From positions 1-64,000 of the forward strand of contig DF241092.1 of the NCBI GenBank assembly GCA_000507305.1: 64,000 nucleotides of DNA, given 5' to 3'. A model generated the notes under the pieces. The model made no database searches, was not told the origin of the DNA, and saw nothing but the letters and a program-made list of their open reading frames with translations. The stretch is from Breviolum minutum Mf 1.05b.01. Lineage: Eukaryota > Sar > Dinophyceae > Suessiales > Symbiodiniaceae. The position numbers and the translations under genes are program-made. Below, piece by piece: positions 33,705 to 44,186 of the stretch. Position 1 is the stretch's first letter; each line of letters opens with the position of its first letter.

Positions 33705-36217
33705 ATGGCTGGGAATCGTGCCAACCACAAAAGTATTCCAAAGGTTTCCTTAGAAGGGCTGGCCAAACTTTGGGATACCAATGAGCCTATTCGTCGGCGG
33801 TTGTCTTCTGAGAAGCGATTACTTGTTTGGAAGAATGCAGAGAGTGTGGGGGTGGCATCCTTTAAACAAGCAGTTGCCAACATAACTGTCTTGGACCCCT
33901 TCTTCGAGTTATGGGCTTCTCGGAACACTACCTGTAGAACACCTTCTGTTACCACATGCTGGAAAGAAGTGATTTGACAGCACTCAATTTATAAACTGAT
34001 GTGAATTTAAGTTTGATGTTCGATGGCATAATGGTTGTTTTGACTCTAGTGTATGTGTCTCTTTCTCCCAGGTGAAAGCCCTCAACAACATGATGGGGTT
34101 GCAAATCACAAAGAACCAATCACGGCTTGATGCTTGGGGCTTGCGGAAGTTCATGTCCCTCTTCATCCGCAGAATCCATGAAAAGTCCCGAAGTCATGAA
34201 TCTTGGGTAGAATGGTAACCTCATCACCTTTCAAATTTTCAATCTATGGGATTGTTGATGTATACCAGGAACATAAATCAAGGGTATCCAGCTCGGCCCA
34301 TGCAACTCAGGATGAACATGCGCGGAAGCTGAAGAGACACTTGTTAAGATCCTGGTTCCCCGAACGTTTGCCTGAGTTGGATGAGCCTGATGAATCTCAC
34401 TGGCAATTTCAAAATTTGTCTTGATCATGTTCTTGTTTTACTGGATGAGTCTCTGCCACAACTTATATTTTGTTTTTCTTGAAATCCAAATGGTGAACCA
34501 TCAATTGTAAAAAAAAAAGGATATGGCGGAGCAAATTGAAGATGAGGAGGACCTTGATTTACCCCTTACTGCAGAGGATGAGGAGACCCAAAGTGAGTCT
34601 AGTGAAGAACAACCATCCCCAGAACCCCTGCCTCCAGTTCATGTTGCCACACCACAGCAACGTCCACCGCCTGCCGTTCCAGTTGTAGACTTGCTGGGTG
34701 ATGATGAACCGGGCTATGACTTTAGCTCTCAACATCGTCTGATTCAACGTCGTGAGTTCTTGAAGCAACAGATCATGCAGGCAAAACAAAGACGTGAGGC
34801 TACAAAGGTATTGGAGTCTGGTGTGAATGTGGATTGTTTCTCAACCGAATTTGTTTCACTAGACAAGAGCATCTCAAAGAAACTTGTTGGATCCAATATT
34901 TGAATTTTTAGACCTTTGAGTTTGGGACATCCTAGGCTTACAAACTATCCCTATGGACTTGGAGTCTGTTGCTGCTGCACAGCAAGTTCAAATTGTGGAA
35001 GACACCCAGCCCCCACATGTTGAAATCCCTGAACAACAAGATGCTAAGGATGTTGAACCTGTTTCTGAAAAAGCAGCTTCTGAGTTACCGGATTCTGGGA
35101 CAGCCGAAACCCCCAAAGCTTCCAGTGTGAAACCTGGTGACCGAGACAAAGAGTATATTCGACCATCTCTGAGACTGAAGCGGTATTTGGAACAGGTGGG
35201 AAAATTAAACAGCAAGAGTTTCTATAGCAACTTCATCATGTAAATTAATCATGTATAACAATCAAATGATGTTGCCAGGCTGGAGCCATCAGAAAGAAAG
35301 CCCAGGACGCCTTTAGAAATGCTGTGCCCGAGGATGAAGCACAGACTGGGAAGAAGAAAGGCAAGGGCAGAGGTAGGGGCAAAGGGAAGGGCAAAGGTCG
35401 AGGCAGAGGGAAGGGTAAGGGCCGAGGCAATGGTAAGAAAGGTAAAGGAGGTAGGAAAGCAACAAAAAAGATTGCGCCTGATTTTGAACTTTCTACTGCA
35501 TCGAGCTCAAAGCCAGAAGAGCAAACCGATTCCCAGAAAAAAAGGCCAGCAAAGAAGAAGAGTAGGACTGATCTTAGTCAACATAGCCTGCCTGAAGCTA
35601 CTGCGCCTGCTGCTGTTGAACCTACCCCAAAGCGAAGAAAGGGCAATCCAGATGCAGTGAAAGCCTCACCTGCTGCGCCTGTTGTCAAACCTCCAAAGTC
35701 AAAGAAGGGTGGGGAGGAAAACAAAAAGGGCAAGGTAGCTAAGACATCCAAACACCAAGACGAAAGAGAGAAGTACGATATCCCCACTTATACCCATTGT
35801 GCCATCAACGCCTACTGGTCTCGCGATGCAGTGGGGGTCAAACTCAAGGTAGGTGGAAAGTTGGGCAAAGAGGCGGGGTTTGTAACTTGCGCTATGTATA
35901 TCATATGTCGTACAAAAGCAAAATCTCTTTAGAACAACACTTGATTTGATTCCATCACGCCAGGTTGTCTATGTTGGATCCCGTAAGGCTTCCATGGATC
36001 TTAAGATGCAATGTGCAATTGATGTTGCCCGATCCTCATGACTTTAGACTTTTTGGTCGTTAACATAGAACCCCCAATACAGCAACGATGTTCTCGTTAA
36101 CTTCCCCGGGTCATCTTTCCCTAGGCCCAAATAGTGGAGGATGCCAAGGGGGTGATTACGGATGAGATCACGGACCAGATTCGGGACAGGAAGGAAGAAC
36201 TCCTGAACGTTGACTGA
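33705..36217 (+). CDS. cluster unit 1: basic Lys/Gly-rich protein, 7-8 exons
   Basis: Exons: 33705-33968, 34072-34206, 34269-about 34421, 34520-34820, 34936-35195, 35279-35848, 35964-about 36023 and 36125-36217 (TGA). Most junctions are in phase with AG|G acceptors; the join between the third and fourth is unresolved and may use a GA donor or mark a gene boundary. It starts MAGNRANHKSIPKVSLEG. The middle part is acidic and proline-rich (MAEQIEDEEDLDLPLT). Exon 35279 has a long GKGRGRGK-type basic tract and a C-terminal YWSRDAVGVKLK, continuing VVYVGSRKASMDLKMQ. The basic tract suggests nucleic acid binding. From memory, similar unnamed proteins are abundant in Symbiodiniaceae. It may be a separate gene or the N-terminal part of a polyprotein-like element. 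Confidence 0.68.
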
Positions 36218-36934
36218 TTGGAAGGATGACTCCAAATATATGATGTTGATTCTTTGAAAAAGGATCCATCGCATGCCTTTGTGTTAGCTAGTTGGAACGC
36301 TGAGTCGTTGATACCAACTCTTAGGTGCAAAGAACAAATTTGCATGGAACATTTGTTTCAGTTTCTAGCGCAGCTCTGACTCGACATTCATTGTGGACAA
36401 ATGCATGCTGGCCAACTTGCCTTCCTGATATGGGCCACTATCGAAAAATCCACCTTTGAAAACTCCCACATCAAACCTCTAGAGAATCTAATGTTAATTT
36501 CACAATGGCACATATCAAAGACATCCTTTGCAGTGCTTGCCACCCTTTCTATAGCTTTGCAGTGCCACCGACCTTTGCATGATCATATGCACATGCAGTC
36601 GTTACATGATCAAATATATTTATTTTATTATAAGTATACTTTAATTATATATACACCATCTCACTGACCATTCATATCAAGAATGAAAGGCATATGTTAT
36701 ACTTCGGCAGCCTTACCACCTCCCTCGCAGGTGCATGCCTGCATCATTTGCTGTGAAGTTTGGGTTTGCCTCAGAAAGAAATGCAGGTGCCACCCTTCCC
36801 ATGCCCCGACAAGGGAACCAAAAAAATGGATGGAAAAGGAACATTTGATAAACAAAGGCTTTTGATTTTTGATGGCAAAGCATTTGGCCAGTGTTTTTTT
36901 TAAGGTGTCATTTTGAACTGTTTAACCTTTCAAC

Positions 36935-39393
36935 ATGGATGCCACAACCAAAGCTTTTTGGGATCAACCCCAGCACCATCACCGTTTTCTTGGGGGCATC
37001 ATGGTTCGACCTGTGGAAATGGACTTGGTAGTTCGCCGGCTAATGGGTCTTGGAGCACCAAAGGTGTGGTTTTTTCAAACAAGAAAAGGATTGAAGGTTT
37101 CAAACTTTTGCTTCTGATTTTCCATATTAAGTTTCCTAGTGGTTCACCAAACGAATAAGACAGTCCAATCCCACAGGCCTTTGTGTTCTACGTATTGCTA
37201 TGTTCATGGATGTCATGGACTAAGTTGGATACTCATGAATACCAAGTACTTGAATTCTATGCTGGAGTTGGCCGCATCGCACGAGGGGCCCGGGCTATGG
37301 GACGAAAGGCTTGTGCAGTAGACATCGACTATGACATTGGTTTGCATAAGGGGTCGATGGATTCTACCACCGATAGTGGCTTTGCGTTTCTTCCCCAAAA
37401 CTAATTTGATATATTAAATATATTTTATGTTATGGTTGCAACCATGGCTTTATATAGCATCTTAGGATGCTTTGCGTTTCTTCCCCATAAATTGGTGAAG
37501 CCTAGGGAATTTACAAATTCTTGTGATTTATCCCAAGTATATGAGAAATTCTCATGTTTGTATAAATAGAAAAAAAATGTTTACCAATAATATCAGGTTG
37601 TATATTCCCTGCTACCAGGGTTTCTTCTGAGGCTCATGGTCATTGCCCTTTTGCGGGCGAAGCTTGATGATGCTGTAGCAGTATTTGCTATTGTGTGTTC
37701 TTCATGGGTGGCTGCATCTAGATCAACAACACAACGCTCATGGATTTCTCCCATGGGAAATGCGAAATTTGAAAAAGTAAGGATTGCAAACCTGCAAGCT
37801 TCCAGGTTTCTTACCATTTTGTTTGTGGGGTTTTGGGGCTGAATCCTGAAAAACATATGGAAGGAATTCATCACCTCTGTGTATTTTGAATTTCAATGAT
37901 AATAGACTTACCAAACAGTCGCTATAGGAACTTCAGCATTTGGTGCCATTTTGTTTGTCCATTTTGTTTCCAGAACAAAAACACCACCCCAAAAGATTTA
38001 CTTTGTTTTGAAGTGGGTTGGAACTCTAGGTTTTTCTGTGATTTTGTAAAGTTCTGACCTCTGGGTTGGAAGTCAGGGTTTTTCTGTGATTTTGTAAAGT
38101 TCTGACCTCTGGGTTGGAAGTCAGGGTTTTTCTGTGATTTTGTAAAGTTCTGACCTCTGGGTTGGAAGTCAGGGTTTTTCTGTGATTTTGTAAAGTTCTG
38201 ACCTCTGAAAAAATGTTCAATTATATGGGTGGCATGGCAATTCTAAAAGGGTCCCCCCAATAACAGTCCCCCCAACATCTGTTGTTGAAGGTTTCACCAT
38301 ATTCGACATAAAGCTATAACAACCTTCCCCTGAACCAATGGCATTAATTTGAGGCTAGCTCTCCTTCTCATGTTGGCCACGGCCGTTGGTGCGACCTTCC
38401 TCGTTGAGCAACCAAGTTCGTCGCTGCTCCTGTCACATGATAGGCTAGATGCCTTGTGCCGTGCTTGGCGTAACATTATGCCTGTCCCTTGTATCACCTT
38501 GCAAAAGAATAGTTTTCTCAATTTAGTTTCCAAAAGGGTGAGTATAAGGGAAAAATGAAAAACATAGCTTTTTTGATATGTTCGTGCCCGATTCTAAGAT
38601 TTTCCGCATCAGCTTCTGGATGAGATTGTGGGGTGGAACATCACCAAAGAGAACTATCACATGGAGCAACAACTGGCAAGTTAAAGTGCTAGCTACAGCT
38701 CGGCTCACAAAGGCTGCCATGAGTGAATGCACTGTGCAAACTACTGACCGCTACATAGACAAGAACAACAAGTCCAGGTTTACTGGAAATGTATTCCTCA
38801 AGAAGAGCCAGAGTTGGCCTAAGTTGTTTGTGAAGCACATGTTTTTTTTGAGAAAAAAACACTTGGTAGGATCTTTGGTGATACTGTTGATGGAAAAAAT
38901 CTTGCACGGCTTGGGGTGCCCGAAAAGTTCTTAAAGCTATACTATACAATGAAAAGAAGTGGTGCATGATTTTTTCCATCAATGGAAATGTTTGGTAACC
39001 CCACCTAGGACTTATCCGTACAAGTTTGCGAAGCAGATCATTGATAGCCTACCGGTGTTTACTGCTGAGCCTCGCAAAATTCCCCAAGAGACTCCTTTGC
39101 ATTCATGGGGTAAGGGCAAGTTCTTTGGAGAAAAACAACCACAAACTTTGATAGTTATTATATAAGGTGGGTTTCCATGAATCCAAAATCGCACATAATC
39201 CCAACTGTGGTCCTTTATCGGCTGCCCAGCCCAGGTGAGTCCAGATGTTGATCTTCAGCAGGCCTTTGCAGAGGCCACAATGGTTGATACCTGGGTGGAT
39301 GCAAAATTGCCCCAGGCAATTCGCTATGTTCGGGGGTCAAAGCACCTACGTATTCCCCCAGAATGGCGCAAATACTTGCCAACCACTGTGTGA
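36935..39393 (+). CDS. cluster unit 2: class I methyltransferase-like protein, 7 exons
   Basis: Exons 36935-37063, 37177-37378, 37619-37805, 38354-38483, 38599-38816, 39009-39109 and 39230-39393 join in phase at all six junctions, giving about 376 residues. Introns 37379-37618 and 38817-39008 need GC donors. VLEFYAGVGRIARGARAMG followed by AVDIDYD matches motif I and the acidic loop of SAM-dependent methyltransferases, closest in style to C5-DNA methyltransferases. FAIVCSSWVAASRS sits where motif IV is expected, but the canonical Pro-Cys pair is absent. Later blocks are TFLVEQPSSSLL, MRLWGGTSPKRTITWSNNW and DRYIDKNNKSRFTGN. Activity is not established. The Met at 36935 is the likely but unproven start. 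If the last GT (39388) is a donor, the gene continues downstream. Confidence 0.72.
37806..38353 (+). other. intron of cluster unit 2 containing a tandem repeat
   Basis: The borders (CCAG|GT... and ...TTTGAG|G) are fixed by the reading frame on both sides. The intron carries the 48 bp tandem repeat at 38016-38207. Confidence 0.7.
38016..38207 (+). repeat. 48 bp tandem repeat, four copies
   Basis: Four consecutive 48 bp units start GGTTGGAAGTCAGGG and end GTTCTGACCTCTG. The first unit differs at a few positions and the other three look identical. There are no unique spacers, so it is not a CRISPR array. Confidence 0.93.
38882..38985 (+). mobile_element. family A element filling a GC-AG intron
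   Basis: Left TACTGTTGATGGAAAAAATC mirrors right GATTTTTTCCATCAATGG. It makes up over half of the 192 nt intron 38817-39008, whose borders are set by the flanking reading frame. Confidence 0.72.
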
Positions 39394-40459
39394 TGCGTTT
39401 TTTTACATATATAGTAATTGGAGCTGCCCCGTGGAAAGGCGTATATATGCGTGGAAAGGCGTATTTGGGCGTACGTACTGTACGCGTACACCCCGTACAG
39501 ATTTGTACACCCCAAATTGGGTCAAACCCACCGCAAATGACTTTAAAATTGATTTTTGGGGGGTTGGTGTCTTTCCAGGGATGGGAAATTGTTCCCATGG
39601 CTCCAAGTTGGTTCTTTTCACCCCAGCCTAAAACCAACCTCATGTTTCCCAAAGTGTTTGATTGTGTTTTTGGTCGGGCGCTAAACGATCTCCAATTACT
39701 TTAACCCAGAAAAATGTACAAACGAGATGTGTTTTTTTGGTGGGTCTTACCGCTGGGGCCCACAACCTTTGCCCTTCACGGAACGGCGAATGCTAATTCG
39801 GAATGATGCACATGATACACACACCAGGGAAACTGGTTGAATGATATATCATGTATGCTAGCTTTTTTCTTTTTATATATTTGATTCCATGTGACCAATC
39901 AATATCAATGAGATACACTGGACAGTATTATGACACTGTTGTTGTGTTGGAAAGGTGTGTGAAACAATTCACGCGATACAGACTTGACTTCAGGTTTGAA
40001 AACAGTTTTCTTGCGCTTTCGGATCATCGCCCTACTGTTGATGGAAGAACTCCTACACCACCTGGGATGTAGTTTAATACTGGGATGAACTACTATACCT
40101 ACCAAATGGTGCAGGATTTCTTCCATCCATGATGTTTTGGATTCTCAATTTGTTTCAAAATTATTTATCTTTGGGGGTTACCTCTGAATCAAAGATATTG
40201 GGAAAATGAAATAAGGACTATCGGACTTTAGGGTTTGAATTGACTGTAGTAAGCGGATGCCCCACAAGAGCTTTGTTTCTCCTGGCCTAGTGAAATGTTT
40301 TACCCCAAAACACACATGATATGGTTTTGAAAAGGATGCTGACATTTCTTTTCCTTGTGGGTTGTGATGGCATGCATGGATTGTGGTCACCCTAAGCCAT
40401 GATTTCTTGAACAAAATATTTGAGGTTTTCTCGAGCACCCTACTGCCTAGAATCCACAG
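39394..40459 (+). other. spacer or long intron between cluster units 2 and 3
   Basis: No confident exon. It holds a palindromic GTACGTACTGTACGCGTAC patch near 39470-39490, a segment with GTACAGATTTGTACA resembling 49255, and a family A element at 40033-40131. Confidence 0.45.
40033..40131 (+). mobile_element. family A inverted-repeat element
   Basis: Left CTGTTGATGGAAGAACTCCT mirrors right AGGATTTCTTCCATCCATG; core ACCACCTGGGATGTAG. Confidence 0.75.
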
Positions 40460-43400
40460 TTGGGGATCATGAATCCTGCCCCGAGCGCTTCTGCTGTGAA
40501 ACCACAGTTGCTGTCGAAAGAGTTCAGTTCGGAGACCTTGGCGGAAGGGGTTCGCCAACTCAGTTTGCAACAGTGCAAGGCTGAGAATGACACCCAGATT
40601 TTGGAGTGGGAGAAAGAGCTGGAGGTGGGGGTTTCAATACAGGATACTATATAATATATCATATATACTACACTATATTTTGAAAGAAATCTTTATATCA
40701 TATAATATATATATCGATTAAAAGCTGTTCTGGTTATTTCTGGTTTGGTTCAAAGTTGGAACACTTTTCACTTAGTCTGGACTATACCACCTTTTGAAAA
40801 TGCTCTAAAATATCCCTTTCAGGCTTTGGAGAAGATGTTGCCGGAAAACGCAACTTCTCCTGCCGAACCATCTCCAAATCCAGCCCCTTACAAGAAAACA
40901 AAGGTCACTGAAAAACCAGTTACACCAACAACTGGAACAGGGACACCTTCGCCAGCAAAAGATGATCCTTATGCCTTTCAATCTCCTCAACCGAAACAGT
41001 TGTTTGCTGGCAATGGCGGCGATGAAATGCATCTTATGACCCAACGATCTCATGACAGTGAAGATGAGGATTTTCCCGACCCTGCGCTTGAGAAAGCCAC
41101 TCACCACAATAGCTATTTTAAATCCAATAGATTTCTCCATTTTTCAAATGAATTATTTTGTTTCAGCAATTGGAGTTTTCAAGTTGGAGATGCCCTTTTA
41201 TTTCCACCTTCTGACCCTGTAAGCTATGGCCAACCCCCAACCCAACTGATCCACTGCTTGTTGTTCCATCTGAGGTGCTTGGAAGTTTGGACCAATTTCA
41301 CCTCAGCGAGACTGGTGATACTCCGGCAGAAAAATCAGAGGTCCAGTGTCGGGGTGACACTGGTGGCGATGGGCAGGATTTATCAGCTCTCCAAAATCAG
41401 GTTTCTACCCTTGAAGGCAGACTGGATCAAATGAAGCGTTTTTTGGATTCATCCCTCAAAGAAAAGGCTCAATTGAAGTCTGACCTTGATACAGCCAAAG
41501 CAAAAGTTGTCCAGTTGGAAGAAGAAAAGGTTAAACTCCAAAAGGTTCAACAGGCTGCCGCAGAAAAACCTACTGTAGATATGTCGGCTGTTTCCAGGGA
41601 GGCAGCACGACAACGTCTGCGAAGGTTGTGTGAAAGAAAATCTGATGGTTCGATTGCGGTATCTGAAGATATTCACCAGCAATGGGTCAGTGGGGGGGCA
41701 AATCGTGACAAACTTCTTCGTATCTTCATTGACACGGGTCTTGATAAGGTAAGGGTTGGGTTGATGAAAAAAACATAGACTAACATTGCCAAACAAGGCC
41801 TGTCTCAATTACTATAGTTTTCTTATTTGCTAGACTAGTGGGCCTCATTTATCCACCATGGACTTGATGGTTGGTCTTTTTTGGCAATGACCATTTCTGG
41901 TACCTAAAACGGGGGAATTATAATGTATGAGGGCTATAGTAGGGGCTTGTATAAAAGAATCTCCACCTCCAAAGCAGCCTTACAACGCACAAGATTCCTC
42001 CATGTTAGGTACCAGGGAACTTTGTGATTTGTTGTTTTTCCTGTGTTGTTGATCCTTTGAAAAATGATAATAGACTGAATGTTTGAATAAATTGATCCCT
42101 GTAGGATGCCTTCGAAAGAGAAGTGTCAGTTCGAAACAGCAATACAAAGGAGGTCAAGATGACAGTCACAGGTGATTTCTATACGGAGAGTGAGATGTCC
42201 ACTGTTCTTGAGTTGGACGCGACCCTTTGGTGAGTGAAACAAGGGAATGTTCTATATCCCCCAATCTCTTTTCTTTGGGTTGGGGATTTGGAAACCTCAA
42301 GCTTTTTTTTTTAAACATATCATAGATGCTTGTATTTGAAAATTTTTTTTGTACCAGCTAAGGGAAAGGATCAAAGAGATCAAGGCTTTTGGCGATGCAA
42401 ATCCATCTTTCAAAAGGCCTGCTCAAATAAAAACGTATGGTCGTGTTTTTTGATTGTTATTGTTATTGTTTATTTAAACACCCCTTAAGCTGCACGATAA
42501 TCTTGTGACTATACAAGGGATTTCCACAACATTGGGAACTCGCCTTTATCATTCAAATCTTTATAGATAACAAAGAACTTCAGGGTTGTAGCTAGAGCTC
42601 TATGGTGTTTTACCAGTACCATCCAAAACATAGCCTCACCTAGTCCAGCCCTTCTAGGCAGGATACTTACAATGCTTCCAAGACCAAGTATTGGGTGGAA
42701 GAGAAGGTGTCTGCTTCCATGGAGCAATCCCGTAAGCTGGAAATGCGTGACACTACCACTGCTCGTATGGATGTGGCTGTTGATGCAGAGGGCAATTGTA
42801 TTATGGGGCAAGATTTCAACATGGACTTGTCAAGTTTTACTGGTGTTGATGGTACTGGTACCTTTCTTGCAACCCGAATCCCAAACTAGAAAAAGTCATT
42901 CTTCCATGTTGCAACCAAACTGCACTATAGAAGTTTCCCAACCCAAACCTTCAACCGGCAACTGAGGCAATCAAGTGGCCGCAAATCCCGGCCCTGCAAG
43001 AGGTCAGGCGATTGATGGACTGAACCTGCCGAGTTTGGAGGGTGGACGGGTGGCCAGCGAAGTGATTGGTAAGTATATGGAGGGGACCAACACCCGTATT
43101 GCCAAGCTATCTGATGTCAAAACCAAGATTGAGAATATCCCAAGTGCGGACCGTACTGAGAACATATCCAAGTCTTCACCTTAATTTGTTGGAATCACAG
43201 GTTTTGAGCTGTTATACATTTATTGTTCCGATGGTATATTCTCATAGGGGGTGTCACCAGTCCTCTGAGGATGCTCACCAAACTGGATTCAGTATTGAAT
43301 GAGCTCGATACGTGCCATGCTTCTCTCAACTCTGTCTACTGCGAGGGTGCAGTGGAGGGTTTCTCAAAAGAGTCCCTTAACATACATGAGCCAATTTTTG

Positions 43401-43977
43401 ATTTCTTGAACGACCCATTGTTTCCAAACATTTGACTTTAAGATGCTATGACTTACTGCTGGGGCAATTGCTCAGAACTGCTGTTGATGGAAGAAATCCT
43501 GCACCACCTGGGTATTTTATTATAAGTCTATCAAGTGGTGCAAGATCTCTTCCACCAACAGCAAGTTTCAGTCCCATGGTTAGCTCCATGTAAGGCATGA
43601 AGAGAAGCTTGTGACCTTCTATAAGTCCGCAAAGCGCTGGTCCCTTGCAAAGGTTTTTTTTTATGTTGCGAGAGCTTGTCCTTAAAAAAATAGTATGCGA
43701 TATCTTATATCTGTGGTCCCCTACAACCATTCCAACACACATAGCTTAGGTGCATTGAAGCTTTGCAGATTGAAGGGCGTGCCAGAGCTTTGAAGATCCC
43801 ACAGCCCAAGTCAAAGACCCGCCCTGGTCCTTCTCGTGGTGATGGCCCAGCTGCTGCACCTGCGGCGGCTGGGTCGAAAGCAAAGGCAAAGGCAAAGGTA
43901 GCACCAGCACCAGCAGAAACTACAGAAGAACCTGTTGTCCCCAAAAGGCGGGTCAAAGGTAAAGCCTCTGGACAGTA
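40460..43977 (+). CDS. cluster unit 3: coiled-coil protein with basic C-terminus
   Basis: Exons: 40460-40624, 40823-about 41100, about 41210-41748, 42105-42229, 42363-42434, 42658-42851, 42967-about 43160, about 43250-43435 and about 43769-43977 (TAG). The joins 41748/42105, 42229/42363, 42434/42658 and 42851/42967 are in phase. Sequence order: MNPAPSASAVKPQL; a Pro-rich region (EPSPNPAPYKKTKV); a coiled coil of about 70 residues (LQNQVSTLEGRLDQMKRFLD); RQRLRRLCERKSDGSI; HQQWVSGGANRDKLL; TGDFYTESEM; KTKYWVEEK; and a Lys/Ala/Pro tail (AGSKAKAKAKVAPAPAETT). From memory, the ERKSDG...GDFYTE...YWVEE arrangement occurs in many unnamed Symbiodiniaceae proteins. It could contribute oligomerisation or DNA binding to the putative element; that is inference. 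Confidence 0.65.
43479..43563 (+). mobile_element. family A inverted-repeat element, compact copy
   Basis: The 85 bp element has almost perfect ends of about 27 bp (TGCTGTTGATGGAAGAAATC and its mirror) around a short AT core. Confidence 0.8.
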
Positions 43978-44186
43978 GGGGTATCTTTTTGGCAAGGTGT
44001 GGCATTGATGTTCTTGGCCCATAGTCTTGACCCCATGCTCTTCAAAGTTGTCACCACAGAATTAAAACATAATGAAAGACCATGATCCATCCTCTTTCTT
44101 TTATAATGCACCCCTTACTGGAGCTTGGTCCGAAATATGGGGTCATGGGGGCTGAGGTGGTTTACAATGCTTGTTTTTGAACAGTC

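Noticed and set aside
38016-38207. Possible CRISPR-like repeat
   Set aside because: The 48 bp units are directly adjacent without spacers, and the sequence is eukaryotic.
39463-39500. Palindrome with GTACGTACTGTACGCGTAC as a regulatory site
   Set aside because: It lies in an element-like stretch with similar GTACA motifs and in no clear promoter context, so it is more likely part of a degraded inverted repeat.
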